A DNA stretch of 64,000 nucleotides, taken from contig NZ_CP106841.1 of assembly GCF_027557445.1 (NCBI RefSeq), positions 1,536,001-1,600,000 on the forward strand, given 5' to 3'. Under the pieces are notes generated by a model. The model was not told the origin of the DNA and did not search any database. It saw only the letters and a list, made by a program, of their open reading frames with translations. The translations under genes and the position numbers were made by a program. Numbering within the stretch: position 1 is the stretch's first letter; each line of letters starts with the position of its first letter. Below, piece by piece: positions 35,129 through 43,881 of this stretch. The DNA comes from Paenalcaligenes faecalis. Lineage in GTDB: Bacteria > Pseudomonadota > Gammaproteobacteria > Burkholderiales > Burkholderiaceae_B.

Positions 35129-37240
35129 TTAGCCACCTATAACTGCTGTCACACGCATCATGCGCTCTTCAGGAACCTCTTGGGTAGATAATACACCGAG
35201 TTGGGGGAGCTGCTGACGCAAAAAACGGGCCAAAGAAGGACGCAAGACCGGACTTACAACCAAAACGGCGGGGTCACCCATTGACTCTTGTTGCTCTACG
35301 GCTTTGGCAGCTTCGCTCAGTAAACTTTCCGCCAGACCTGGCTCTAACGCCCCACTGGTAGTAAGAGCTTGAGTTAAGACATTTTCCAAACGCCCATCTA
35401 GACTAATAACGCGCATTTCTGCATCGCCAGGGAACCATTGCTGAGTGATCGCACGTCCCAAAGCCAAGCGAACATGCGCTAAGAGTTCTGCATTCTCATC
35501 TAGGTGAGCACCGGCCTGTGTTTGCTGCGTGATACGAGGGGCGGCCTCGGCCAATGCCTCAAGAACTGTACGCATATCACGGATAGGAACCTCTTCTTCG
35601 AGCAGTCCTCGTAGCACATTATGCAAAGTCCCTACATTAACGACCTTGGGCACTACGTCCTCAACCAAACGTGGTAAATCTCTGGATACTCTATCCAATA
35701 GCTGCTGAACCTCTTGACGACCTAACAGTTGAGAGCCAAAACGGTGGAGTAAATGGTTCAAATGCGTAGCAATAACAGTGCTGGCATCCACCACTGTATA
35801 CCCTGCAATTTGTGCCTGTTCGCGTAAGCTGACATCAATCCAATAAGCAGGCAATCCAAAAGCCGGATCAGTGGTTGCAGCTCCCGGTAGTTTCATTGAG
35901 ACACCACCCGGGTCAATGGCTAGCCATTGACTAGGCATAGCACTACCATGCCCAACCTCTACCCCATGCAATAAAATTCGATAATCATTAGGCTTTAGCT
36001 CTAAGTTATCTCGTATATGCACAACCGGCGGCAAAAAACCAATATCTTGAGCATATTTTTTGCGCAAACTTCGTATCCGGTGCAGTAACTCTCCGTTCTG
36101 TGCATGATCGACCAAAGAAATAAGCCTATAGCCAACCTCTAAGCCCAGTGGGTCCACGAGCGATACATCATCCCAGCTTGCCTCTGCCGCAGCGGCCTCT
36201 GCGGCATCTAATACTGCATCTGGAGCATGCTCACTTTCGACCAGCACCTCTTGTTCTTTTTTCAGCATATACCAACCCACACTGGCTAATAATGCAGCTA
36301 AAAACAAAAAGGCTAAATGAGGCATACCAGGAATTAACCCCATCGTTCCCAAAATACCAGCTGTTAAAAACATAACATTAGGATTTGAGAATAACTGGGT
36401 TACCATTTGGGTCCCCACATCATCATCAGCGGTAGTTACTCTAGACACCACCACACCGGCTGCCGTCGAAATAATCAAAGCAGGAATCTGGGCCACCAAG
36501 CCATCACCAATGGTCAATAGCGTATAGACATGGCCAGCCTCTCCAAAAGAAAGATCGTGCTGCCCCACCCCTACAATTAAACCACCTACTACGTTAATCA
36601 CCATGATTAGCAGACCCGCAATAGCGTCTCCGCGCACAAACTTACTGGCCCCATCCATAGAGCCATAAAAATCCGCCTCTTGGGAAACTTCATTTCGACG
36701 ACGACGCGCCTCGTCCTCTCCGATAAGGCCCGCATTTAAATCTGCGTCAATCGCCATTTGCTTGCCCGGCATAGCATCTAGGGTAAAGCGAGCCCCTACC
36801 TCGGCAATACGTCCAGCCCCTTTCGTAATCACCATAAAGTTAATGATAATTAAGATCAAGAACACAATCAGACCAACCGCGAAGTTCCCCCCTACCAAAA
36901 AGTGTCCAAACGCTTCAATCACCTGCCCAGCTGCATCAGGACCCTCGTGACCTTTGAGCAAAACAATTCGTGTAGAAGCAACGTTTAGACCTAAACGTAA
37001 TAAGGTAGAGAACAACAATATTGATGGGAACGCGGCAAAATCAAGAGGCTTTCTGGTGAACATAGCCACCAATAACACCATGATCGAAACGGCAATATTA
37101 AAAGTAAACAATAAGTCCAATAAGAATGGCGGCAAAGGCAAAACCATCATGGACAAAATCATCAAAATCAATACTGGGCCGACTAGTATTTTAGCTTGAG
37201 CCCCACCTGATGATCGAAAAAATGCTAACAAATTATTCAT
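35129..37240 (-). CDS. flhA: Flagellar export gate protein FlhA
   Basis: 703 aa. About eight membrane helices in the first ~330 residues (ILVGPVLILMILSMMVLPLP; STRIVLLKGHEGPDAAGQVI, EAFGHFLVGGNFAVGLIVFL), with the FHIPEP motif region GAGRIAEVGARFTLDAMPGK and NEVSQEADFYGSMDGASKFV. A soluble C-terminal domain (about 370-700: VGYRLISLVDHAQNGELLHR, AYWIDVSLREQAQIAGYTVV) forms the nonameric ring that receives chaperone-substrate complexes. It starts two bases after flhB. Confidence 0.98.
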   Translation of the reverse strand: MNNLLAFFRSSGGAQAKILVGPVLILMILSMMVLPLPPFLLDLLFTFNIAVSIMVLLVAMFTRKPLDFAAFPSILLFSTLLRLGLNVASTRIVLLKGHEGPDAAGQVIEAFGHFLVGGNFAVGLIVFLILIIINFMVITKGAGRIAEVGARFTLDAMPGKQMAIDADLNAGLIGEDEARRRRNEVSQEADFYGSMDGASKFVRGDAIAGLLIMVINVVGGLIVGVGQHDLSFGEAGHVYTLLTIGDGLVAQIPALIISTAAGVVVSRVTTADDDVGTQMVTQLFSNPNVMFLTAGILGTMGLIPGMPHLAFLFLAALLASVGWYMLKKEQEVLVESEHAPDAVLDAAEAAAAEASWDDVSLVDPLGLEVGYRLISLVDHAQNGELLHRIRSLRKKYAQDIGFLPPVVHIRDNLELKPNDYRILLHGVEVGHGSAMPSQWLAIDPGGVSMKLPGAATTDPAFGLPAYWIDVSLREQAQIAGYTVVDASTVIATHLNHLLHRFGSQLLGRQEVQQLLDRVSRDLPRLVEDVVPKVVNVGTLHNVLRGLLEEEVPIRDMRTVLEALAEAAPRITQQTQAGAHLDENAELLAHVRLALGRAITQQWFPGDAEMRVISLDGRLENVLTQALTTSGALEPGLAESLLSEAAKAVEQQESMGDPAVLVVSPVLRPSLARFLRQQLPQLGVLSTQEVPEERMMRVTAVIGG

Positions 37241-37242
37241 AC

Positions 37243-38394
37243 TTACTGTCTACCAGTAGAGGTGGACTCTTGCGGGTCCATGCCCGCCGGAATATTAAGA
37301 TTAGAAGGAGTCGGAGGCATCGTGCCCTCGCCTCGTTCCCAATTACGTAATTGATAAACCCAAGCTAAGACCTCTGCCACAGCAGAGTAAAGTTCAACAG
37401 GGATTTCTTGGTTAAGCTCTACGTGCTTATTCAAAGCTCTAGCTAATGCAGGGGCCTCAAACAACGGCACCCTAGCCTCAGAAGCAACGTCTTTAATACG
37501 TTGGGCGGTTAAATCCATCCCTTTAGCCACCACTTTAGGCGCGGCGGCCTGCCCCTCTGCGTATTTCAAGGCCACAGCATAGTGAGTCGGGTTAGTAATC
37601 ACCACATCTGCCTGGGGTACCTCTGACATCATTCGTCGCTGAGCCATGGCTCTCTGTTGTGATCGAATTCGACCTTTAACATGCGGGTCCCCATCACTTT
37701 GCTTGTGTTCGTCTTTAAGGTCTTGTTTAGACATACGCAGTTTTTTCAAATGGCTATAAATTTGCCAAGGTACATCTATCGCCACGATTAAAAGCAAACT
37801 CGAAATAATCAAAGCACAACACAAAGCGACTAATTCTAACCCTTTTACCATCCCTTCGGTGGGAGATAAATGCATTAAACCTAGCATATCGCCTTGATAG
37901 TGACGCATCACTAAAACAGCTACCGTACCGATTAAAAAAACTTTGCCTAGGGCCTTTAATAACTCAATCAAACTTTGGGCAGAAAACATGCGTTTAATGC
38001 CTTTTAGCAAATTTAACTTCTCTAGTTTAGGCTCTAGAGCCTTTGCGCTAAAGATCAACCCACCTAAGGCTACAGAGGAGAAAATCGCCACGACAAACAG
38101 CACACCAAATAATGGCAATATAGCCATAAAAGCCTGCGATGCAGATTTTACAGCCGTAGTTACCATTAAAGAGTCATCCCGAATCAACCCAGGATCAAAC
38201 CACATACTACGTTGAACCACCGAACTAAGAGCGGTATACAAACTTTGTCCGAGCATCCATAGCGTAGCCACACCCAACGCTAACAGCAAAAAGGTATTTA
38301 ACTCACGCGATCTAGGCGTCTGCCCCTCTTCTTTGGCTTTTTCCAGCCTCCGGGGCGACGCCGGTTCGGTTTTTTCTACATCACTATCGGCCAT
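37243..38394 (-). CDS. flhB: Flagellar export switch protein FlhB
   Basis: 383 aa. A basic N-terminus (EKTEPASPRRLEKAKEEGQT) and four membrane helices precede a cytoplasmic domain with the autocleavage motif NPTHYAVAL, followed by VVAKGMDLTAQRIKDVASEA and EIPVELYSAVAEVLAWVYQL. Cleavage at N-P lets FliK switch secretion from hook to filament proteins. It heads flhB-flhA-flhF. A terminator-like hairpin (38416-38441) sits only 21 bases upstream of the start codon, leaving no room for an ordinary promoter between them. Confidence 0.98.
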   Translation of the reverse strand: MADSDVEKTEPASPRRLEKAKEEGQTPRSRELNTFLLLALGVATLWMLGQSLYTALSSVVQRSMWFDPGLIRDDSLMVTTAVKSASQAFMAILPLFGVLFVVAIFSSVALGGLIFSAKALEPKLEKLNLLKGIKRMFSAQSLIELLKALGKVFLIGTVAVLVMRHYQGDMLGLMHLSPTEGMVKGLELVALCCALIISSLLLIVAIDVPWQIYSHLKKLRMSKQDLKDEHKQSDGDPHVKGRIRSQQRAMAQRRMMSEVPQADVVITNPTHYAVALKYAEGQAAAPKVVAKGMDLTAQRIKDVASEARVPLFEAPALARALNKHVELNQEIPVELYSAVAEVLAWVYQLRNWERGEGTMPPTPSNLNIPAGMDPQESTSTGRQ

Positions 38395-38415
38395 AAGCGC
38401 TCAGCGAATCAAAAT

Positions 38416-38441
38416 AAAAGCCCAGCAGTAGCTGGGCTTTT
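38416..38441 (-). terminator. Terminator after cheZ, in the leader of flhBAF
   Basis: AAAAGCCCAGC (38416-38426) and GCTGGGCTTTT (38431-38441) form a perfect 11-bp stem with loop AGTA; on the minus strand it is followed by TTTTATTTT. It lies about 100 bases past the cheZ stop and 21 bases before the flhB start codon. It can end the che operon, but flhBAF transcripts begun further upstream would have to read through it. Confidence 0.85.
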
Positions 38442-38541
38442 AAGCACAAAAGACTGCCTTAGTCTAACGATTCTAAGACAAGCTACGTAATTTGAACTAG
38501 GGAAAAAAGGCAAAAACCTTCGCCTGTTCATCACTCCGCCA

Positions 38542-39180
38542 CTAGAAGCCTAGGCTAGACAATAAATCATCCACCTCGTCCTGATCTGTCAATACGTTCT
38601 CAGGACTGGTATCTACCGCAGGACCATTCAACAACGTCTCTGTTTCTTCGCGCTTTTCTGTTGGAACACTATCCATCAATACCTGCACTAGCTCTGTTTC
38701 CAAAGCACCAATGACGCCCAGCATTCCCTTAATAACCTGTCCAGTTAAATCCTGAAAGTCTTGAGCCATGATGATTTCCATCAAGCTCTCTTGGGTCAAT
38801 TGCGTTTTAGTTGAGATGTCTTGCAAAAACTGACGAGTATCTGCAATCAGCTCGGCTTGCTCTGAACTATCACCACTTTCTTCTGTTTTTACCCAACGTT
38901 CTTGTAAAAACTGTGCATCCGCAGAGAGTTCTTCTTGGAGAGGTTGAGCTAATTCAGCTGCATTTAATACACGATTAGCCGCCTGCTCTGTCATTCGTCC
39001 TACGTAACGTAAGCGATCGCGAGCATCAGGAATTGATTGGGCAGCGTCCTTAATGGCATTGTCCAAACCTAATTCACGCATGCTTTCACGCAGCATACGC
39101 GTTAAGCGAGCAATGCGTTGAACCACATCTAAAGGTTGCTCGATGCGGCCACCATCTACCATTTGATCGGAGGCGTCCAT
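38542..39180 (-). CDS. cheZ: CheY-P phosphatase CheZ
   Basis: 212 aa. The central helical region contains AQDFQDLTGQVIKGMLGVIG, the conserved stretch that supplies the catalytic glutamine (DFQDLTGQ). The extreme C-terminus, DEVDDLLSSLGF, is the CheY-docking peptide. CheZ dephosphorylates CheY-P and so terminates the switching signal. It is the last gene of the motA-cheZ operon, 17 bases after cheY. Confidence 0.96.
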   Translation of the reverse strand: MDASDQMVDGGRIEQPLDVVQRIARLTRMLRESMRELGLDNAIKDAAQSIPDARDRLRYVGRMTEQAANRVLNAAELAQPLQEELSADAQFLQERWVKTEESGDSSEQAELIADTRQFLQDISTKTQLTQESLMEIIMAQDFQDLTGQVIKGMLGVIGALETELVQVLMDSVPTEKREETETLLNGPAVDTSPENVLTDQDEVDDLLSSLGF

Positions 39181-39197
39181 CTTTAACTCCTTAAATT

Positions 39198-39587
39198 TTA
39201 AGAGCCCATTTTCTCAAAGATTTTATTGAGCTTCTCTTCGAGCGTGGCTGCAGTAAAGGGCTTAACCACATAGCCACTTGCACCAGCTTGAGCTGCGGCA
39301 ATAATATTTTCCTTTTTAGCCTCTGCCGTCACCATTAGAACAGGCAAATTAGCTAGATTAGCATCCGCTCGAATTTGTTTGAGCATTTCTAAACCATCTA
39401 AATTGGGCATATTCCAATCGGACACGACAAAATCAAAACTACCATTACGTAGTTTTTCTAGACCTATCGCCCCGTCTTCGGCTTCATCTACGTTTTCGTA
39501 TCCTAAATCCTTTAGGAGGTTACGAATAATGCGACGCATGGTGGGAAAATCATCTACAACTAAAATTTTTAAATTTTTATTGGTCAT
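39198..39587 (-). CDS. cheY: Chemotaxis response regulator CheY
   Basis: 129 aa single receiver domain. The acid pair is D12/D13, the phosphoacceptor D57 ([16 protein letters not shown]), followed by the conserved T ([11 protein letters not shown]) and K (VKPFTAATL). CheY-P binds FliM to reverse flagellar rotation. It lies between cheB and cheZ. Confidence 0.98.
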   Translation of the reverse strand: MTNKNLKILVVDDFPTMRRIIRNLLKDLGYENVDEAEDGAIGLEKLRNGSFDFVVSDWNMPNLDGLEMLKQIRADANLANLPVLMVTAEAKKENIIAAAQAGASGYVVKPFTAATLEEKLNKIFEKMGS

Positions 39588-39630
39588 TCAAATACACTCC
39601 AATAACAAACAATAGGCAGCGGACTCGCTG

Positions 39631-40689
39631 TTATACACGATGGCCGTAAGCCCCAGCACTAGCTAAAATTCGTTCGCTAATCTCTGATAACGGGACGGCT
39701 TCATCTGCAGCACCAATCATCAACGCTTCGCGCGGCATACCAAAAACAACGCAGCTCGCTTCGTCTTGAGCGAAAGTCACTGCACCTGCTTTTTTCATTG
39801 CCAACATACCTTGCGCACCATCTTTACCCATACCGGTTAATAATACGCCTACTGCATTTTTCCCAGCCATTTCTGCTGCTGAGTTAAATAAAACATCTAC
39901 CGATGGACGGTGTCGATTTACGGGTTCACTGTCCTCTAGTTCCACCACATAGTTCGCCCCAGAGCGTGCTAATTTCATATGAGCAATACCACCGGGTGCT
40001 AAATAAACGTGTCCAGGCAATACACGCTGCCCGTGCTCTGCCTCATGAACCTGAACCTGACATAGCGAATCTAGCCGTTGCACAAAGGAACGAGTAAAAC
40101 CAGCTGGCATATGTTGGGTAATCATAATAGCAGGACTATTGGATGGCAAAGGCTCTAAAACCTGACGAATTGCTTCGGTCCCCCCCGTAGAGGCCCCTAT
40201 CATGATCAGTTTCTCAGTCGTTGCAAATCGGCCTGTTAAGGTCTTTGGAGCGGCTGTTGCGCTGGCTTGCGCCATACGACGACGCGGCCTAGACATTGCC
40301 GCAGCTCGAATCTTATCCGCAATAATGTCTGAATACTCCAACAAGCCATCTCGAAGACCTAAACGCGGCTTAGTTACAAAATCGACTGCCCCTAATTCCA
40401 GAGCACGAATCGTAATGTCTGAATTACGCTCTGTCAATGAGGAAACCATTACGACTGGCATAGGGCGTAATCGCATCAGACGTTCTAGGAAATCCAAACC
40501 GTCCATACGCGGCATCTCTACGTCTAGCGTGAGCACATCAGGGGTATATTCCTTAATGAGGTCTCTAGCCACAATAGGATCAGGCGCAACAGCAACCACT
40601 TCCATATCAGAGTGACTATTAATGATCTCCACCATGAGGCTGCGTACTAGCGCTGAATCATCTACACATAAAACACGTATTTTCTTCAT
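39631..40689 (-). CDS. cheB: Chemoreceptor methylesterase/glutamine deamidase CheB
   Basis: 352 aa. N-terminal receiver domain with D56 ([15 protein letters not shown]), a ~45-residue linker, then the methylesterase domain with the catalytic triad residues visible in [10 protein letters not shown] (Ser), TQHMPAGFT (His) and [11 protein letters not shown] (Asp). It removes methyl groups from receptors when phosphorylated by CheA, providing adaptation. With no cheD nearby, CheB would also deamidate receptors, as in enterobacteria. Forty bases after cheR. Confidence 0.98.
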   Translation of the reverse strand: MKKIRVLCVDDSALVRSLMVEIINSHSDMEVVAVAPDPIVARDLIKEYTPDVLTLDVEMPRMDGLDFLERLMRLRPMPVVMVSSLTERNSDITIRALELGAVDFVTKPRLGLRDGLLEYSDIIADKIRAAAMSRPRRRMAQASATAAPKTLTGRFATTEKLIMIGASTGGTEAIRQVLEPLPSNSPAIMITQHMPAGFTRSFVQRLDSLCQVQVHEAEHGQRVLPGHVYLAPGGIAHMKLARSGANYVVELEDSEPVNRHRPSVDVLFNSAAEMAGKNAVGVLLTGMGKDGAQGMLAMKKAGAVTFAQDEASCVVFGMPREALMIGAADEAVPLSEISERILASAGAYGHRV

Positions 40690-40729
40690 AACAACAACAT
40701 AAAGTTAATTAATAGCGCCCTAAACCAAG

Positions 40730-41575
40730 TTAAGTGCGTACATACACGGTCTGCCCTTGCAACTTAAAAGAGGTCGTCATATGAGAGAAGTTTTCGGAGT
40801 GCCCCACAAAAAGCAAACCACCCGGTTTTAGTGTTTTTGCAAAACGCTCTAATATCTGAGCCTGTGTAGGCTTATCAAAGTAAATCATGACGTTTCGGCA
40901 AAAAATAGCATCGAAAGTACGGCCATGAGGCCACCCTTCGCCTGAAACCAGATTTACTACATCAAACTCCAACATTTTCTGCAAATTAGGCTTGACCCTA
41001 GCCATACCATTAAAGCTACCTGTGCCCCGATAAAAGTATTTTTTTAATATAGGCTGAGGAATAGGCTGCACACGATCTAAGGTGTACACCCCTTGTCGAG
41101 CCCGCTCTACTGCAACTGTATCAATATCCGTGGCATAGACCTGAACCCCGCTATCGGGAACAGGTATAGTTTCTTGTAAAGTAATTGCTATAGAGTAGGG
41201 TTCTTCGCCCGTTGAACAGGCACTACTCCATACCGAGATAGGTTTTTGACGGTCTTTGACATAATTTGCCAAAATTTCAAAATGGTGTTGCTCTCGATAA
41301 AAGGCGGTGTGGTTAATGGTAAAGATAGTAATAAATCGTTCCCACTCAGGTGAAGAGGGGTTGTAATCCAAGTGGTCTAAATACTCACTCACCTTTTGAA
41401 GGTTTAATTTTTTAGTATAAAGACCCAAATTACGCGCAACCATGTCTTCTTTATGGTTACCTAATATAATACCGGTACGTGATTTGATTAAGCGTGTAGC
41501 TCTATCAAAATCATAAGGCGTCATTGCTGGAACCCCAGGCAATGAGTAAACAAAAGCTTCTGATGGCTGCGTCAT
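40730..41575 (-). CDS. cheR: Chemoreceptor methyltransferase CheR
   Basis: 281 aa. The N-terminal helical domain (YDFDRATRLIKSRTGIILGN) precedes the SAM-binding Rossmann domain (PISVWSSACSTGEEPYSIAI, then VYATDIDTVAVERARQGVYT) and FCRNVMIYFDKPTQAQILER, GGLLFVGHSENF. It methylates receptor glutamates for adaptation. The chemoreceptor at 18921 carries a C-terminus that could tether it. Fifteen bases after the mcp. Confidence 0.98.
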   Translation of the reverse strand: MTQPSEAFVYSLPGVPAMTPYDFDRATRLIKSRTGIILGNHKEDMVARNLGLYTKKLNLQKVSEYLDHLDYNPSSPEWERFITIFTINHTAFYREQHHFEILANYVKDRQKPISVWSSACSTGEEPYSIAITLQETIPVPDSGVQVYATDIDTVAVERARQGVYTLDRVQPIPQPILKKYFYRGTGSFNGMARVKPNLQKMLEFDVVNLVSGEGWPHGRTFDAIFCRNVMIYFDKPTQAQILERFAKTLKPGGLLFVGHSENFSHMTTSFKLQGQTVYVRT

Positions 41576-41590
41576 AAACTGGCTATTAAT

Positions 41591-43315
41591 CTAGCGCTCC
41601 GTAATATAAATATGCTCGTCTAAAGCATGAGAAAGCGTATGATTATCCATATCCCCTTCGGACATCTCAATCACCACATTCTCATTCATTCTAAAAATAG
41701 CAACAACTTCAGAGAGTCGTTCTGCATGATCTTGTAGCGACTCTGCAGCTAACGCAGCCTGCTGAACTAAACGTGTATTTTGCTGCACCACCGAGTCCAT
41801 TTCCAATACGGCTCGGTTAACTTGCTCGATGCCTATAGATTGCTCATTAGAAGCATCGGATATCTCACTCATTAACGTAGTAACACCTTCGACAGCATGT
41901 ACTACGTCTCCTACAACTTTCCCTGCCTGATCAACCTGTTGTGTACCAGTGTGCACTTTTTGTAACGAGTCCGTAATAAGTGCTTTGATCTCACGAGCGG
42001 CTTGGGCGCTGCGTTGAGCCAAAGACCTAACCTCCCCGGCTACAACAGCAAAGCCACGGCCTTGCTCTCCGGCACGAGCAGCCTCTACAGCCGCGTTCAG
42101 TGCCAATATATTCGTTTGAAAAGCAATACTATCGATAACATTCACAATATCGGAAATCTTATCGGCACTGCTAGAGATTTCCTGCATGGTGTGCACCACA
42201 GACGCAACAGCCTCTCCACCTTGTCGTGCAACCTGAGAGCTTTTTTGAGCTACCTGATTGGCCTCGGTGGCATTAGCCGTATTTTGCTGCACTGTACTCG
42301 ACAATTCATCCATACTGGCAGCCGTCTGTTGCAAAGCGGATACTTGATTCGTAGATCGACTGCTTAAGTCCACAGTCCCACTATAAATATCACCTGCATG
42401 TGACCGAATCTGCTCTACGCCCTGCCTTACACTGAGCACCATTCGCTGCAGTTCAAGTTGCATATGACCAAGGCCCTTAAATAACACGCCAATTTCATTC
42501 GTTGACGTAGTATCAATAACCTCAGTTAAGTTGCCTTGAGCGATCTGCGAGAAATGCTCATCAATACGCCGCAAAGGTAATAGCACCATCCGATTTAAAA
42601 ACCAATAAACCAGTACAGAAATCAAAAAGGAAAAAATCATCGCCACGCTAACTAGCTGCATAACAAGTGCATACTGTTTAGCCTCACGTTGAGCATGACC
42701 CTCTACAATATCTTTTTGCTGCAAGGTCTGTTGCATCACCTCAGTATAAAGGTCTTCCTCCAGGGAGCTTACCCGTGAATTTAAAAGCGAATTAAACTCA
42801 CTAATACGTCCCTCTTGGAGAAAATCCATTAATGGCGTCACCCCATTAGCAATAAGCGCATGATATTGCTCGATAATCCGCTTATACCCTCGCTCTAACT
42901 CGGACACCTGACTACCTAGATTTTCATAACGAGCAAAATTCTCTTGAGAGGACTGTAGTCGCATACGTGCCTGCTCAAGTAGATATCCCGTTTTTCCATC
43001 CAAACTCTGCGCCACACCCGCACCCTCTTCGACCCAAGAGCTTAATGTTGTGTAGTCTTGGCTTCCCACATTTTGGGCATAGCTAGCCAGAGCTCGCCCT
43101 AAAAGGGTTTGGGTTTCCTTGTAGCGGTCCAAAGACGTGTTTAGGGCATCAGCAGCCTGTTGGTGTTGTACGATCTGCTGAAGTGCTGCATTATTTTGGC
43201 GCAGAGATAGAATGCCTAAAGCAGCCCCACCAATTAAAGCCAAAATAAAAAACAAAAGCACGATGATCAAACTTGTTCTAACTTTTAAGTCGTTAAAACT
43301 AAATAAGCGTTTCAT
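41591..43315 (-). CDS. Methyl-accepting chemotaxis protein within the che operon
   Basis: 574 aa. TM1 near residues 14-37 (LIIVLLFFILALIGGAALGI), a periplasmic helical domain of about 165 residues (Tar/4HB type, NNAALQQIVQHQQAADALNT), TM2 near 210-232 (VSVAMIFSFLISVLVYWFLN), HAMP (DEHFSQIAQGNLTEVIDTTS), then the signalling hairpin ([40 protein letters not shown]). The C-terminus HALDEHIYITER has no tether pentapeptide. It lies 44 bases after cheW, so it is likely a major receptor; the ligand is unknown. Confidence 0.95.
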   Translation of the reverse strand: MKRLFSFNDLKVRTSLIIVLLFFILALIGGAALGILSLRQNNAALQQIVQHQQAADALNTSLDRYKETQTLLGRALASYAQNVGSQDYTTLSSWVEEGAGVAQSLDGKTGYLLEQARMRLQSSQENFARYENLGSQVSELERGYKRIIEQYHALIANGVTPLMDFLQEGRISEFNSLLNSRVSSLEEDLYTEVMQQTLQQKDIVEGHAQREAKQYALVMQLVSVAMIFSFLISVLVYWFLNRMVLLPLRRIDEHFSQIAQGNLTEVIDTTSTNEIGVLFKGLGHMQLELQRMVLSVRQGVEQIRSHAGDIYSGTVDLSSRSTNQVSALQQTAASMDELSSTVQQNTANATEANQVAQKSSQVARQGGEAVASVVHTMQEISSSADKISDIVNVIDSIAFQTNILALNAAVEAARAGEQGRGFAVVAGEVRSLAQRSAQAAREIKALITDSLQKVHTGTQQVDQAGKVVGDVVHAVEGVTTLMSEISDASNEQSIGIEQVNRAVLEMDSVVQQNTRLVQQAALAAESLQDHAERLSEVVAIFRMNENVVIEMSEGDMDNHTLSHALDEHIYITER

Positions 43316-43359
43316 ACGTATCCTTTATTTCGTTAAGCGGCTCATTAGTGAGACTCTTT

Positions 43360-43863
43360 TTACATCACCGCATTATCTACCAACGCCATTTCTTCGCTAG
43401 TCATTAGTTTTTCTATGTCGACCAAAATCAACATACGCTCTGCTAAGGTTCCAATACCGGTCAAATACTCGGTAGAAAGAACAGCACTACCAAACTGCGG
43501 TGCATCGCTAATTTGTTCTTTTTGCAGCATTAACACATCAGAAACGCCATCAACTACCACCCCAACAACCCGCGTTTCTAAATTCAAAATAACCACAACC
43601 GTTTGGTGGTCATACGATATGTCCTGTAGATTAAATTTAATTCGTAAATCCACAATAGGAACAATCACACCACGTAAATTAGTCACCCCTTTAATAAAAG
43701 GGGGCACATTTGCAATACGAGTGACTGTTTGAGCTTCGTAGCCACGAATCTCTTGGACCTTAAGAATATCAATACCGTACTCTTGCTCCTCAAGAATAAA
43801 GACTAAGTACTCTTTGCCGCTGCTCTCACTGCGTTCTGTTCCGGCAGCCAAGTGGTTACTCAT
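43360..43863 (-). CDS. cheW: Chemotaxis coupling protein CheW
   Basis: 167 aa, one CheW domain ([80 protein letters not shown]). It joins receptors to CheA. Eighteen bases after cheA. Confidence 0.98.
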   Translation of the reverse strand: MSNHLAAGTERSESSGKEYLVFILEEQEYGIDILKVQEIRGYEAQTVTRIANVPPFIKGVTNLRGVIVPIVDLRIKFNLQDISYDHQTVVVILNLETRVVGVVVDGVSDVLMLQKEQISDAPQFGSAVLSTEYLTGIGTLAERMLILVDIEKLMTSEEMALVDNAVM

Positions 43864-43881
43864 GAATACTCCGTGTATGAA

